DNA of 47,259 nt from positions 1 to 47,259 of the IMG/VR virus record IMGVR_UViG_3300010354_012484. One strand, written 5' to 3'. This stretch comes from a virus. The position numbers and the translations under genes are program-made. Shown here piece after piece: positions 28,301 to 34,526 of this stretch; positions within the stretch are counted from its first letter, which is position 1; each line of letters begins with the position of its first letter. The notes under the pieces were generated by a model. That model saw nothing but the letters and a program-made list of their open reading frames with translations, was not told the DNA's origin and ran no database searches.

Positions 28301-28827
28301 CGCTTGACTGGAGTACCAAATCTATTATTGTTATTAAAGGCACTGTCCATGATACGAATAAAACGTTCATATTCCAGATCACTGGGATCGCTGCCCCACT
28401 GCACTGTCTTGTTAGAAATACTTGATCCTGTGCTGTCAAGAATCTGTTCGCTGGTACTTACACTGACCACTTTCATAAAACCCACCGCAGGACGAACACG
28501 CTTAGGTTTGTAGCTGAGCATACGTGCAATTCGCAGTACGCTTTCACGTTTTTCAGCTGTGTCTAATATATTTTCTCTAGCATTTAAGTCCATGCGAAAT
28601 GCTAGGTTTTGTCCAACATAGGCAACTAGGTCAAGCAGTGCTATAAATTCACTGTTCTGTATGTAGTCATTGAATTCTTCGGCATAATTTATCTGCATGT
28701 AGTTGACCATGCTGTCTCTTAGAGTGTCGAAGTCGTAGCTGGTGAATTCGGCATTCTTGAAACTAGAGTAAATTACTGACCAATCTTCAGCACCGTATAA
28801 ATTTTCTTGGCGTATGGCTTTTGGCAT
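25372..28827 (-). CDS. 6: Baseplate wedge protein gp6, 1151 aa
   Basis: The N-terminus is characteristic of T4-like gp6: DWSVIYSSFKNAEFTSYDF, DTLRDSMVNYMQ, EFIALLDLVAYVGQNLAFRMDLNARE and RESVLRIARMLSYKPKR. In T4 gp6 forms the dimeric ring that ties the baseplate wedges together and controls sheath contraction. The C-terminal part has the Baseplate_J-type end (DLEFQAQFKVVKNPRSRLTD, then FFTPGNFGFGEIFYFTEL). T4 gp6 is 660 aa, so this one has several hundred extra residues in the middle (around 450-900), beta-rich and probably surface-exposed. An AAGGA ribosome binding site is 7 bases before the ATG, and it is followed by the gp7-position gene with a 4-base overlap. Confidence 0.9.
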   Translation of the reverse strand: MPKAIRQENLYGAEDWSVIYSSFKNAEFTSYDFDTLRDSMVNYMQINYAEEFNDYIQNSEFIALLDLVAYVGQNLAFRMDLNARENILDTAEKRESVLRIARMLSYKPKRVRPAVGFMKVVSVSTSEQILDSTGSSISNKTVQWGSDPSDLEYERFIRIMDSAFNNNNRFGTPVKRVVNTDSANIYEVYEFNNLLGYTNYPVNATVDGASMNFDLVPIDIDSDGLITQLEPDYNNSFSVMYRNDGKGVGSSKTGFFFMARQGYISSFVEQILNPISNVIIDIPATSNVSEEDFFVQTVDQDGAVIKSWDRVGNLDFNNIVLNEYGGANKDVYEVIYSGNDVTSIKFGDGTFTNTPAGNIRVWYRTAENRFIRVKAGDITGITIDIPYTNPDNQQNTLSLTLELQDNMVSGLPAETIDEIKINAPEAFYSKNRMVTADDYNGFLPTLNSDVLVMKAENRTFSGHSRYVDLKDPTGKSRPLVEFADDGYLYKEESAKNLYVADNPTRRTVDLLDEYIESQLSDLGLLNFYYGKINLTGLTGEQALRNFDCIELGKTIYYTRLKTAITSSQVITVIEVNSINTNDPYDNFDVNGGLLEINNERFTYTGLLISGSSYKFIGITRAVDGTVAQNHSVNAQVWKLPDFRWRNVYNDLNTSNGYISESNASTVPQKLGYTTAGYLRQIRPGSLVKFRNADGVNTWVTVKDIKGDGLGIEDGDYNYTGRLANGRGTVELSKSIVTTDTIRTIIPPFPRTFDELTRDIILGKLEAEENFALRYDNINAKWTVISTDVYIDAPFEFPFDEAAWLLAAIKDNNGWTITTRQLNYIFGSEELLRFYNINFAPSFNPSFKSISYDKINVLGLAANRKLETRMTYTITGYYVYDDGYTDNSKVRVTPLDLDNDFLPDDPLHFINIVANDYVKLIEYNEGEFSYMIPQTSTSSEDLPGTMNLAFKWEHNVPIDQTLNPSLTNVIDVYVLNKSYNDDYVAWKRRNDAAFNQPLPPTSEELRTAFTGLTSYKMMTDEVIFHPVKFKPLFGKLADLEFQAQFKVVKNPRSRLTDSEIKSKVIAAIDKFFTPGNFGFGEIFYFTELAAYVHTALKADLSSVVIVPISTDGRFGTLFQIQPDRNEVVTSVANVNDIIVINEITDTNIRIGR

Positions 28828-28844
28828 TTTTAATCCTTATAGTC

Positions 28845-28852
28845 TATTTACT
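28845..28852 (-). promoter_or_regulatory. Late-promoter-like octamer AGTAAATA (variant)
   Basis: The minus-strand AGTAAATA overlaps the gp25 stop codon and precedes gp6. It is followed by GACTATAAGGA, giving the same promoter/ribosome-binding-site layout as before the 193 aa gene. The TAAATA core matches the T4 late octamer. Confidence 0.45.
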
Positions 28853-29228
28853 CTGATGTTGCATCCCTGTAGAACACTGCTACTAAATCTGTTAGGGTAG
28901 CAGTGGGTACATAATTTAGTAGGATAGCCACAGTGATAGATGATAGATCGATATTTTCTCTAATATCTAACTGCCTTAGTTCCAGTCTCGGGTCTTTGGT
29001 TACAATACGCAAGGTATCTTCTTTGACAATGTCAATGGTGTCATTGGTCAAGGGATCAAATAGTACGTCCCATATTATATAACCAAAAGTAGGACTCATT
29101 AGACGTTCACCTTTTCTAGTATAAAGTTCGTTTAACAAATCACGTTTGGCCAATTCCATGTCATAGAGCTTAAAATTGCCCCATGACTTTTCTACTGTGC
29201 TGTATCCTTTAAAAACTCTCATACTCAT
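28848..29228 (-). CDS. 25: Baseplate wedge protein gp25 (GPW/gp25 family), 126 aa
   Basis: The sequence has the gp25 family layout: DLLNELYTRKGERLMSPTFGY near residues 30-50, IWDVLFDP, a central helix (DIVKEDTLRIVTKDPRL) and a final sheet (SITVAILLNYVPTATL). T4 gp25 is 132 aa and completes the wedge core with gp6 and gp53. There are two in-frame ATGs, at 29228 (MSMRVF) and 29222 (MRVF). A late-promoter-like octamer ends on the first ATG, so transcription would begin near 29222, favouring the second ATG and a leaderless message. No Shine-Dalgarno sequence is visible. It heads the gp25-gp6-gp7 block. Confidence 0.9.
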   Translation of the reverse strand: MSMRVFKGYSTVEKSWGNFKLYDMELAKRDLLNELYTRKGERLMSPTFGYIIWDVLFDPLTNDTIDIVKEDTLRIVTKDPRLELRQLDIRENIDLSSITVAILLNYVPTATLTDLVAVFYRDATSE

Positions 29229-29235
29229 ATTTATT
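29228..29235 (-). promoter_or_regulatory. Late-promoter-like octamer AATAAATA at gp25
   Basis: On the minus strand AATAAATA ends on the A of the upstream gp25 ATG. With T4-like spacing (start about 6-7 bases beyond the octamer) the mRNA would begin at or near the second ATG (29222). No ribosome binding site is present. Confidence 0.5.
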
Positions 29236-29269
29236 ATGAAATAATATAAGTAGTTAATGGAGAATCATA

Positions 29270-29494
29270 ATGAAAAACAAAAATGACTGGAGGGGCTCTC
29301 GACAGCCCGACACAGTGAACATAGTCTGCGAAGCTAATGGCAAGGTCATGCCTGCTGACGTAATCAGCCTCAATGAACGAATGCTGGTAGCTGCTATATC
29401 CGGTGTGAAAATTACACTGGTCAGCAAAAAAGAGAATGGTGTCTACGAAGGCCGCATGGGCGGCCTTGATTTAGTCTATGTAAAAAAGGCCTAA
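29270..29494 (+). CDS. Unknown small protein, 74 aa
   Basis: Preceded by a TGGAGAA ribosome binding site about 5 bases before the ATG. It is beta-rich with no recognised family: TVNIVCEANGKVMPADVISL, MLVAAISGVKITLVSKK and YEGRMGGLDLVYVKK. The strand lengths suggest a small barrel. It runs convergently into the HNH gene with a 4-base overlap of stop codons. No promoter is clear in the short gap to gp25. Confidence 0.6.
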   Translation: MKNKNDWRGSRQPDTVNIVCEANGKVMPADVISLNERMLVAAISGVKITLVSKKENGVYEGRMGGLDLVYVKKA

Positions 29495-29509
29495 GCCACA
29501 TGCTTTTTT
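29482..29509. terminator. Possible bidirectional terminator between convergent genes
   Basis: An A6 run followed by G-GC and a later GCTTTTTT can fold into an A/T-rich stem with a GGC/GCC inner stem. It lies across the overlapping stops of the 74 aa gene and the HNH gene, giving a T-run in both directions. The stem is weak and partly coding. Confidence 0.3.
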
Positions 29510-30033
29510 CCGTTGTAGCCTAGATATTCTGCCCATGCAGGATCCCTAAATGTATAGCCTACATGATTAGTTTCGCGATTAGCCTTGACCAGCTGCCAAT
29601 AATTGGGTTCCTTGGGCTTGGTCAAAGGCTCGATTACCTTGGTCCCTTTGAGCCAATTACAGGTGGCACAGCAGGTTACTAGGTTGCTCCAACTGCTGAT
29701 TCCACCGTGACTGCGCGGCTTGACATGATCAAGCGTTAGTTCCTTGGCATGAAACTGTTCTCCGCAGTACTGACAGGTATAATTGTCTCGAAGATATACC
29801 ATCTTACGATTGAATAAGACTTTTTGACGCGGACGAACATAGCGTTTGGTCATGACCACACTAGGCACTCGAATTGTAAGTCTTTGGCTGTGTACAACCC
29901 AATCCTCATACTCTTTGACCACATGAACCTTATTCAAGTAGAATAATTTTATAGCATAGGTCCAGTCGATTATACTAGGAGGTAGCATACTGAGAGGAGT
30001 ACCATCTTGGTTTAATAATAAAGTATCACTCAT
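29491..30033 (-). CDS. HNH endonuclease, 180 aa
   Basis: The HNH core is complete: a zinc-binding pair CQYC in NYTCQYCGEQF, the catalytic strand LTLDHVKPRSHGG with Asp-His, SNLVTCCATCNWLKG with the Asn and second CxxC, and a final lysine-rich helix. The N-terminal 75 residues (LLNQDGTPLSMLPPSIIDWTYAIKLFY) match the usual N-terminal part of phage HNH proteins of this type. Free-standing HNH genes in T4-like phages are often homing or packaging-related nucleases. Both a sigma70-like promoter (30086-30114) and a late-like octamer (30045-30052) precede it, so it may be expressed twice. Confidence 0.88.
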   Translation of the reverse strand: MSDTLLLNQDGTPLSMLPPSIIDWTYAIKLFYLNKVHVVKEYEDWVVHSQRLTIRVPSVVMTKRYVRPRQKVLFNRKMVYLRDNYTCQYCGEQFHAKELTLDHVKPRSHGGISSWSNLVTCCATCNWLKGTKVIEPLTKPKEPNYWQLVKANRETNHVGYTFRDPAWAEYLGYNGKKHVA

Positions 30034-30044
30034 TTTGTTAATTT

Positions 30045-30052
30045 TATTTATT
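30045..30052 (-). promoter_or_regulatory. Late-promoter-like octamer AATAAATA before HNH gene
   Basis: AATAAATA on the minus strand ends 12 bases before the HNH ATG, which would leave a leader of about 5 bases and no Shine-Dalgarno sequence. The motif is the same as before gp25 and the desaturase gene. Confidence 0.45.
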
Positions 30053-30066
30053 AGGTAAAAATTCCA

Positions 30067-30095
30067 TTGACAGTCTAGAAAAACTATTGTATTAT
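30067..30095 (+). promoter_or_regulatory. Sigma70-type promoter (TTGACA-N17-TATTAT)
   Basis: TTGACA at 30067-30072 and TATTAT at 30090-30095 with a 17-base spacer, only one base from consensus. The expected start is near 30102, 33 bases before the 69 aa gene, which has a GGAGG ribosome binding site. It overlaps an opposite-strand promoter. Confidence 0.8.
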
Positions 30096-30114
30096 CTTAA
30101 ATACATATTGTCAA
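30086..30114 (-). promoter_or_regulatory. Sigma70-type promoter on minus strand (TTGACA-N17-TACAAT)
   Basis: Read on the minus strand, TTGACA is at 30114-30109 and TACAAT at 30091-30086 with a 17-base spacer. It would transcribe the HNH gene with a leader of about 45 bases. Its -10 shares bases 30090-30091 with the -10 of the plus-strand promoter. Confidence 0.75.
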
Positions 30115-30134
30115 TCATAACTAGGAGGTATCAA

Positions 30135-30344
30135 ATGGACTTGGAATCAATTGATAACCACATCAAGCATCTATCCAATCAGCATATGCTTTTGGAAAAT
30201 ACGCTGGACAAAATCTATAAACAAAAAAGTTGGAATGAATTCGACGTAGAAAAACTCAAAAAAGAAAAGCTGCGTCTTAAAGATCAACTAGCAGCACTAC
30301 ATCGACGACGACATGATTTTATGAATGCACTAGACGTTGATTGA
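30135..30344 (+). CDS. YdcH/DUF465-like small coiled-coil protein, 69 aa
   Basis: The start is the ATG at 30135, set by a GGAGG ribosome binding site 7 bases upstream; an in-frame ATG at 30087 lies inside the promoter and is unlikely. The protein is almost all helix with heptad-like Leu spacing and a C-terminal LKKEKLRLKDQLAAL segment like the DUF465 (YdcH) family. The family's role is unknown. A strong sigma70-type promoter lies just upstream, so it is probably an early gene. Its 3' end overlaps the convergent desaturase gene by 15 bases. Confidence 0.65.
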   Translation: MDLESIDNHIKHLSNQHMLLENTLDKIYKQKSWNEFDVEKLKKEKLRLKDQLAALHRRRHDFMNALDVD

Positions 30345-31070
30345 TTGGGATTTTCTGTAAGTTATCAACTTATAGATCCAATTACCCCAGTCCAGTCGAT
30401 GACCAAAACTGGCATTTGCAGGATCATTATGATGATTCTTATGCCAACCTTCTCCGCCAAATAATAAACCCAGCAGAATATTATTATTAGGACCTTGTTT
30501 ATTATGGCTAAAACAATTGGTCATACTGCCGCCAAACCACATGAGAAAACCCGGAACGATCATGATACACCAATACCATGCCCACGGCAAAAATATTAGC
30601 CCGAGGCTGTGTGCTAGAAATAACACATTAAAATAGTTTTTATGCTGCCACAGATACCATGGATTTCTTAGTAGATCAGGAACAAATTTAACAATATCAT
30701 TACCGCCACTACTCCACCAATAAGTTTTAATATAGCCGAGATATTTTGGACTATGAGGATCACGCTCGGTGTCACTGAATGTATGATGTTTTCTGTGCGT
30801 TCCTGCCCAACCTATGAGACTGCCACTGGCTCCCAGCCACGATAGCAACATCAAGAATTTTGATAGCTTGTCATTGATCTTATTTCTATGAGTGACAATT
30901 CTATGATAAAAAACAGTGCCGCATAATCCTACATAAATAATATGTGATATTATCAATGATGGTAAGATTATGTCAGCGGGAATCAAAACTAAGCCTATTA
31001 GAAAAGCCGCGTGAATATACAGTTGAGTCGCTAGTAGTAACTGTTTGAAGTCAAAATATTTCAATAACAT
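30330..31070 (-). CDS. Fatty acid desaturase (acyl-CoA/acyl-lipid delta-9 type), 246 aa
   Basis: All histidine boxes of the membrane desaturase family are present: HRIVTH at 56-61, HRKHH at 92-96 and HKNHH at 210-214, plus a His at 189 (FSHN). These hold the di-iron site that inserts a double bond into a fatty acyl chain. At least three membrane segments are seen (about residues 18-50, 70-90 and 148-182). Length fits the short bacterial and phage desaturases. A late-promoter-like octamer lies 7 bases before the ATG and no Shine-Dalgarno sequence is visible. With the acyl carrier protein at 46.2 kb it suggests the phage alters host membrane lipids during infection. Confidence 0.92.
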   Translation of the reverse strand: MLLKYFDFKQLLLATQLYIHAAFLIGLVLIPADIILPSLIISHIIYVGLCGTVFYHRIVTHRNKINDKLSKFLMLLSWLGASGSLIGWAGTHRKHHTFSDTERDPHSPKYLGYIKTYWWSSGGNDIVKFVPDLLRNPWYLWQHKNYFNVLFLAHSLGLIFLPWAWYWCIMIVPGFLMWFGGSMTNCFSHNKQGPNNNILLGLLFGGEGWHKNHHNDPANASFGHRLDWGNWIYKLITYRKSQSINV

Positions 31071-31076
31071 AGCGTG

Positions 31077-31084
31077 TATTTATT
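31077..31084 (-). promoter_or_regulatory. Late-promoter-like octamer AATAAATA before desaturase
   Basis: AATAAATA on the minus strand ends 7 bases before the desaturase ATG. T4-like spacing would put the RNA start on or next to the ATG, giving a leaderless mRNA. Confidence 0.5.
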
Positions 31085-31113
31085 AAGTAGTAAACAGTTT
31101 TTCAATTCAAAAG

Positions 31114-31121
31114 AATAAATA
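31114..31121 (+). promoter_or_regulatory. Late-promoter-like octamer AATAAATA before 102 aa gene
   Basis: AATAAATA on the plus strand, 44 bases before the ATG at 31166. This leaves a normal leader with an AAAGGAG ribosome binding site. It lies back to back with the desaturase octamer. Confidence 0.45.
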
Positions 31122-31165
31122 TATTAAGGAACATTGTCCGTGACAATTGTGCAAAGGAGCCGAAT

Positions 31166-31474
31166 ATGTACGAAGTTTTATATAATTTAACTAAACCTGG
31201 TACTACCAAAGAGCAAGCGTTAGCTGATATGGCTGCTGCTGCCAATGGTACACCACAAAAAGCAAGAATTCAACAGTTTGTTACTGAAGGAAAGATTGTT
31301 TCAAGATCAACAAGCGTGGCTGGTGACACTTTTACTAGCAAGCAGGTATGGATCAATCGCGAAGCTCATGATAGTTGGAGTCAAGAAATATACAACAATC
31401 CAACACTAATGGCATTTCATACCAATTTACAAAGTATGGGTTATGCTATTACTATTAGTAAAAAAGAAATCTAA
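31166..31474 (+). CDS. Unknown protein, 102 aa
   Basis: An AAAGGAG ribosome binding site sits 7 bases before the ATG. No family is recognised. The first 50 residues include KEQALADMAAAANGTPQKA and a beta part SRSTSVAGDTFTSKQVWI; the end has NREAHDSWSQEIYNNPTL. The strand-helix mix hints at a ferredoxin-like fold such as small monooxygenase-like domains, but no catalytic residues can be pointed out. It may be a late gene from the octamer at 31114. Confidence 0.6.
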   Translation: MYEVLYNLTKPGTTKEQALADMAAAANGTPQKARIQQFVTEGKIVSRSTSVAGDTFTSKQVWINREAHDSWSQEIYNNPTLMAFHTNLQSMGYAITISKKEI

Positions 31475-31481
31475 TTCTTAT

Positions 31482-31505
31482 CCACGCTCACTAGTACGGG
31501 CGTGG
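31482..31505. terminator. Hairpin between convergent genes, possible bidirectional terminator
   Basis: CCACGC (31482-31487) pairs with GCGTGG (31500-31505) around a 12-base loop. It lies between the stop of the 102 aa gene and the stop of the 202 aa gene, which ends inside the hairpin. The T-tracts on both sides are weak, so termination is plausible but unproven. Confidence 0.45.
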
Positions 31506-32099
31506 AATTCTATACCTTGGTGCTTCAGAAGCATAAGTTCTTAATTCCTGCTTGTAAATAAACATCCGTATAATTACATCAAATGGCCAAGTTTGATTTG
31601 CCATGATATTTTTCTGCCATTCTAACTCAGGTAGTGTATGCTTTGGAATAATGTTTTCTATGTAGGTGTCGAAATTTTTATTATTTCGCAAATTAGCCCT
31701 TAGTGACATTCCCCATGCTCTATCGTATTTAACTGGCACAGCAATAAAAAATGTCCATATTTTTCTTTCAAGACCAAGATCAATCAAATAATCCAGCATG
31801 GGACAGAGGAAGTTTCGAAAATTTTCTAATCCATTGGCGTCATAGACACTGATTTGTCCAGGACAAAAAACATTACTTCTGTCCCAATACCAATTCCTGC
31901 CTGTGGCCTTAAGTTCCCCGTTTTCAAAAAGGCCATAGACATCAACCCTCTTTCTAACTTCTGGGTTTGTTATTGCTCTTATCAGGTATTGACCAAATTT
32001 TTCACCGCCACCTCCATATTCTCCCCACCAATTTTTTATATTGTCAAGATAAGTTGACACTATGGGCATATGATCTGGTGTTAGTTGCACGAATTCCAT
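31491..32099 (-). CDS. Unknown protein, possibly acetyltransferase-fold, 202 aa
   Basis: A strand pair VYGLFENGELKATGRNWYW near residues 54-72 looks like the central hairpin of GNAT acetyltransferases, followed by helix FRNFLCPMLDYLIDLG and strand IWTFFIAVP. The acetyl-CoA-binding R/Q-x-x-G-x-G/A loop is not evident, so activity is doubtful. The C-terminus ends PRYRIPRPY. The late-promoter-like octamer 7 bases before the ATG and lack of a ribosome binding site resemble the desaturase gene. Function unknown. Confidence 0.55.
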   Translation of the reverse strand: MEFVQLTPDHMPIVSTYLDNIKNWWGEYGGGGEKFGQYLIRAITNPEVRKRVDVYGLFENGELKATGRNWYWDRSNVFCPGQISVYDANGLENFRNFLCPMLDYLIDLGLERKIWTFFIAVPVKYDRAWGMSLRANLRNNKNFDTYIENIIPKHTLPELEWQKNIMANQTWPFDVIIRMFIYKQELRTYASEAPRYRIPRPY

Positions 32100-32105
32100 A
32101 CGGTT

Positions 32106-32113
32106 TATTTATG
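32106..32113 (-). promoter_or_regulatory. Late-promoter-like octamer CATAAATA before 202 aa gene
   Basis: CATAAATA on the minus strand ends 7 bases before the ATG at 32099, again with no Shine-Dalgarno sequence between. It is divergent from, and close to, the ligase promoter. Confidence 0.5.
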
Positions 32114-32116
32114 ATA

Positions 32117-32145
32117 TTGACACAAAATAAATTCGGCTATATACT
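32117..32145 (+). promoter_or_regulatory. Sigma70-type promoter (TTGACA-N17-TATACT)
   Basis: TTGACA at 32117-32122 and TATACT at 32140-32145 with a 17-base spacer. The expected start is near 32152, about 23 bases before the DNA ligase ATG. Confidence 0.8.
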
Positions 32146-32174
32146 AGTATATAGACTAACAATTTGAGTAAATT

Positions 32175-33467
32175 ATGAACAAACCCTGGCAAATTATTCG
32201 TGACCTAGAAGTACATAATCTCCGCACTAACAAAGAGCAGATTATTGATGCTAATCGCGACAATGCAGAGTTTTTAGAAGGTTGCAGGCTAGCACTGGAC
32301 CCTATGATTACGTTTGGACTCAAGCAGATTCCTGAGCGCAGTGGTGCAGATGGTCCAGGAGTGGACTGGAATACCTTTACTCTAGTTATTACGGGTTTCG
32401 TGACTAGGCAAGTCACTGGTAATTTGGCTCGAGACATGGTTGCAGAAATGATGTCAAATTGTACCAACAACCAATGGAACAATTGGTATCGTCGCATTCT
32501 TATCAAAGATCTACGCTGTGGTGTCAGTGAAAAGACCATAAACAAAGTGATTAAAGGCACTGTGCCTGTGTTTAGTTGCCAGCTGGCACATGATAGTTCA
32601 GATCATGAATCTAAACTGTGTGGCAAAAAACTACTAGAAGTAAAACTAGATGGAGTTAGAGTCATCACAGTAGTCTACCCTGAAGGTAGAGTAGATCAGT
32701 TTAGCCGCAATGGCAAAGAACTCTTGAACTTCGGTCATCTACGAGATCAGTTCAAGTCAGTGGCTGCTGGCTTGTTAGAACCTTGGGTTTTTGACGGCGA
32801 AGTAATGAGCAGCAGTTTTCAGGACCTAATGAAACAGGTACACAGGAAAGATAATGTTAATGCTAAGGACGCTGTTCTGCATCTCTTTGATAGTCTGCCT
32901 TTATCTAAATTTGAGTCTGGTGGTTGGGCTAGTGATCAGGCTTTTCGCTCGCATCACCTAAAGGCATGGTACGAGCATAACAAGGCTAAATTGCCCAGTG
33001 TAGAGATCTTAGATCATGTGTTGGTGGATTTAGACACTGAGCAAGGACAAGATCTATTTCGAAAAGTAAATAAACAAGCAGTAGAAGGTGGCTATGAAGG
33101 CATCATGATTAAGGATCCTAAGGCTCCTTATGAATGCAAGCGTAGCACTAGTTGGCTCAAACTCAAGCCTTTTATTGAAGTAACGCTGGAGATCAAAGAT
33201 GTCGAAGAAGGCACGGGACGAAATACAAAAAGACTTGGCGCATTTATCTGCGAGGGACGAGATGGAGGCCGAAACATTCGTGTTAATGTTGGTAGTGGGT
33301 TTAGTGACAGTAATCGTGATGAGTATTGGCTTAATCGTGATGGACTACTTGGTCTATTGGTAGAAGTTCGTGCAGATGCTATTACGCAAAATCAAGACGG
33401 TAGCTATAGTCTACGTTTCCCACGTTTCCTTAGATTCCGTGGCTTTGAAGCAGGCGAAAAACTATAA
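32175..33467 (+). CDS. 30: ATP-dependent DNA ligase (T4 gp30-like), 430 aa
   Basis: Adenylation motif EVKLDGVR puts the catalytic lysine at Lys157. Further nucleotidyltransferase motifs are FDGEVM (III), YEGIMIKD (IV) and SWLKLKP (V), followed by an OB-fold part (GAFICEGRDGG, GSGFSD). The N-terminal 140 residues form the helical domain seen in T4-type ligases (ILIKDLRCGVSEKTINKVI). T4 gp30 is 487 aa. It seals nicks in replication and recombination in the cytoplasm. A near-consensus sigma70 promoter lies just upstream, so it is probably an early gene; the next small gene starts on its stop codon (TAATG). Confidence 0.93.
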   Translation: MNKPWQIIRDLEVHNLRTNKEQIIDANRDNAEFLEGCRLALDPMITFGLKQIPERSGADGPGVDWNTFTLVITGFVTRQVTGNLARDMVAEMMSNCTNNQWNNWYRRILIKDLRCGVSEKTINKVIKGTVPVFSCQLAHDSSDHESKLCGKKLLEVKLDGVRVITVVYPEGRVDQFSRNGKELLNFGHLRDQFKSVAAGLLEPWVFDGEVMSSSFQDLMKQVHRKDNVNAKDAVLHLFDSLPLSKFESGGWASDQAFRSHHLKAWYEHNKAKLPSVEILDHVLVDLDTEQGQDLFRKVNKQAVEGGYEGIMIKDPKAPYECKRSTSWLKLKPFIEVTLEIKDVEEGTGRNTKRLGAFICEGRDGGRNIRVNVGSGFSDSNRDEYWLNRDGLLGLLVEVRADAITQNQDGSYSLRFPRFLRFRGFEAGEKL

Positions 33468-33712
33468 TGTTTAATTTTAAACACCTAGCACAGGTAGAAG
33501 AATCATACCTTGAGCATATGAGATTTAACCTATGGGTATCTGGTATGGTCTTTCTCCTAGCAGGTGTCAGTTTTATACATGCCTTTTTACCTTTTTTGTT
33601 TGCTAGGTATCCTTACAAATTAAAGAAACATCTTTACGAGAAAAGTCTAAACAGAGAAAAAAGAGTTGTGAAACTTCTTAGAAAAAAATCATTGGAAAAA
33701 GAAGATCAATAA
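33467..33712 (+). CDS. DUF6356-like small membrane protein, 81 aa
   Basis: The pattern ESYLEHMRFNLWVSGMVFL followed by AGVSFIHAFLPFLFARYP matches DUF6356-type capsule/membrane proteins. One or two membrane spans cover about residues 20-46. The C-terminal tail is strongly basic (LKKHLYEKSLNREKRVVKLLRKK), so it probably stays in the cytoplasm. It starts on the ligase stop (TAATG) and so is translated with it. The role is unknown; a membrane-modifying early protein is possible. Confidence 0.65.
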   Translation: MFNFKHLAQVEESYLEHMRFNLWVSGMVFLLAGVSFIHAFLPFLFARYPYKLKKHLYEKSLNREKRVVKLLRKKSLEKEDQ

Positions 33713-33724
33713 TTTATAAACCTA

Positions 33725-33753
33725 TTGACAATGTCAGATAAGTTTTGTATAAT
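33725..33753 (+). promoter_or_regulatory. Consensus sigma70 promoter (TTGACA-N17-TATAAT)
   Basis: TTGACA at 33725-33730 and TATAAT at 33748-33753 with a 17-base spacer: perfect hexamers and optimal spacing. The expected start is near 33760, giving a very short leader containing AAGGAA before the ATG at 33774. Confidence 0.9.
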
Positions 33754-33773
33754 TGTCTAGCAAAGGAACAATT

Positions 33774-34064
33774 ATGCGAAACTGGCTCAGACAAAAACTA
33801 ATGAAATTTTTACGAGACGACCAGCCTGTGGCTGAAGGAACGAAAATGGGTTATTTAAGAACCCACCATGGCTTGGATGAAGACGCCAACGACCCCATTA
33901 GATTTACCTTGTATAATGCTGTTGGTGGCAAAATTCTAGAAATGAGAACTCATGATAAAAGAACGGATCGCTGGAATACAAGTCTTTATGTTATTGAAAG
34001 TAACGAGAACTTTGGAGAAAGCATTGGCCGAATTGTATTCACGGAAATGCTTAAAAAAGGCTAG
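33774..34064 (+). CDS. Unknown protein, 96 aa
   Basis: The ATG at 33774 is chosen because an AAAGGAAC ribosome binding site sits 5-8 bases upstream and the promoter start is near 33760; an in-frame TTG at 33753 lies within the -10 box. The N-terminus is basic (RNWLRQKLMKFLRDD), the rest beta-rich (PIRFTLYNAVGGKILEM, WNTSLYVIES) with a final helix. No family is recognised. It heads a five-gene early unit ending with the MazG-like gene. Confidence 0.65.
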   Translation: MRNWLRQKLMKFLRDDQPVAEGTKMGYLRTHHGLDEDANDPIRFTLYNAVGGKILEMRTHDKRTDRWNTSLYVIESNENFGESIGRIVFTEMLKKG

Positions 34065-34071
34065 TGCTGGA

Positions 34072-34302
34072 ATGAACGAGAAAGAAGTTGGAAAAGTTCT
34101 AATATCAACACTAAGTGGCCTTCTTCATGATAGAATCTACTGCCACCGCAGTACGGTAAAAGGTTATAGCCATCTTACTGAACATGGCGAGAGAGTAATG
34201 AATCAACTTATTCAAACATTGGTGCCTACGTTGATAGAAGCACAGGACAAACAACGTGAAGACTATGCCAAAGAATACATGATGGAGCAGTTAAAGAAAT
34301 GA
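34072..34302 (+). CDS. Unknown small helical protein, 76 aa
   Basis: Starts at the ATG 7 bases after the previous stop; a longer reading would run into that gene. The sequence is helical (VGKVLISTLSGLLHDRIY, MNQLIQTLVPTLIEAQDK) with a short HLTEHGERV turn. No family is recognised. The stop overlaps the next start in an ATGA, so it is co-translated in the early unit. Confidence 0.6.
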   Translation: MNEKEVGKVLISTLSGLLHDRIYCHRSTVKGYSHLTEHGERVMNQLIQTLVPTLIEAQDKQREDYAKEYMMEQLKK

Positions 34303-34526
34303 AAATTACTACTCGTCAATCTAAGATTCGAACTATTCGACAGGGCGATCCTTTGTTTACTATCATTGACGACCTAACAATTACTAATAGAGCAGGATTT
34401 GAAATATCCTGCGGCTGTCCTTACAATTATAGAGACATCATACAAGAATGCGTACAAAAAGGATGGCTAAAACCTGTGGCCTATATGACCGCAGAGGAAC
34501 AACTTATGGAAACACTAAAACTATGA
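34299..34526 (+). CDS. Unknown small protein, 75 aa
   Basis: Linked to both neighbours by ATGA overlaps, which supports it as a real gene. The N-terminus is basic (MKITTRQSKIRTIRQGDP); the middle has FEISCGCPYNYRDIIQECV with three Cys residues that could bind a metal. The C-terminus is an acidic helix. No family is recognised. Confidence 0.6.
   Translation: MKITTRQSKIRTIRQGDPLFTIIDDLTITNRAGFEISCGCPYNYRDIIQECVQKGWLKPVAYMTAEEQLMETLKL

Noticed and set aside
30087-30134. Longer start of the YdcH-like protein at 30087
   Set aside because: It overlaps the promoter -10 and the GGAGG site points to the ATG at 30135.
33753-33773. TTG start adding seven residues to the 96 aa protein
   Set aside because: It lies within the -10 box and upstream of the predicted transcription start; the ATG at 33774 has a good ribosome binding site.
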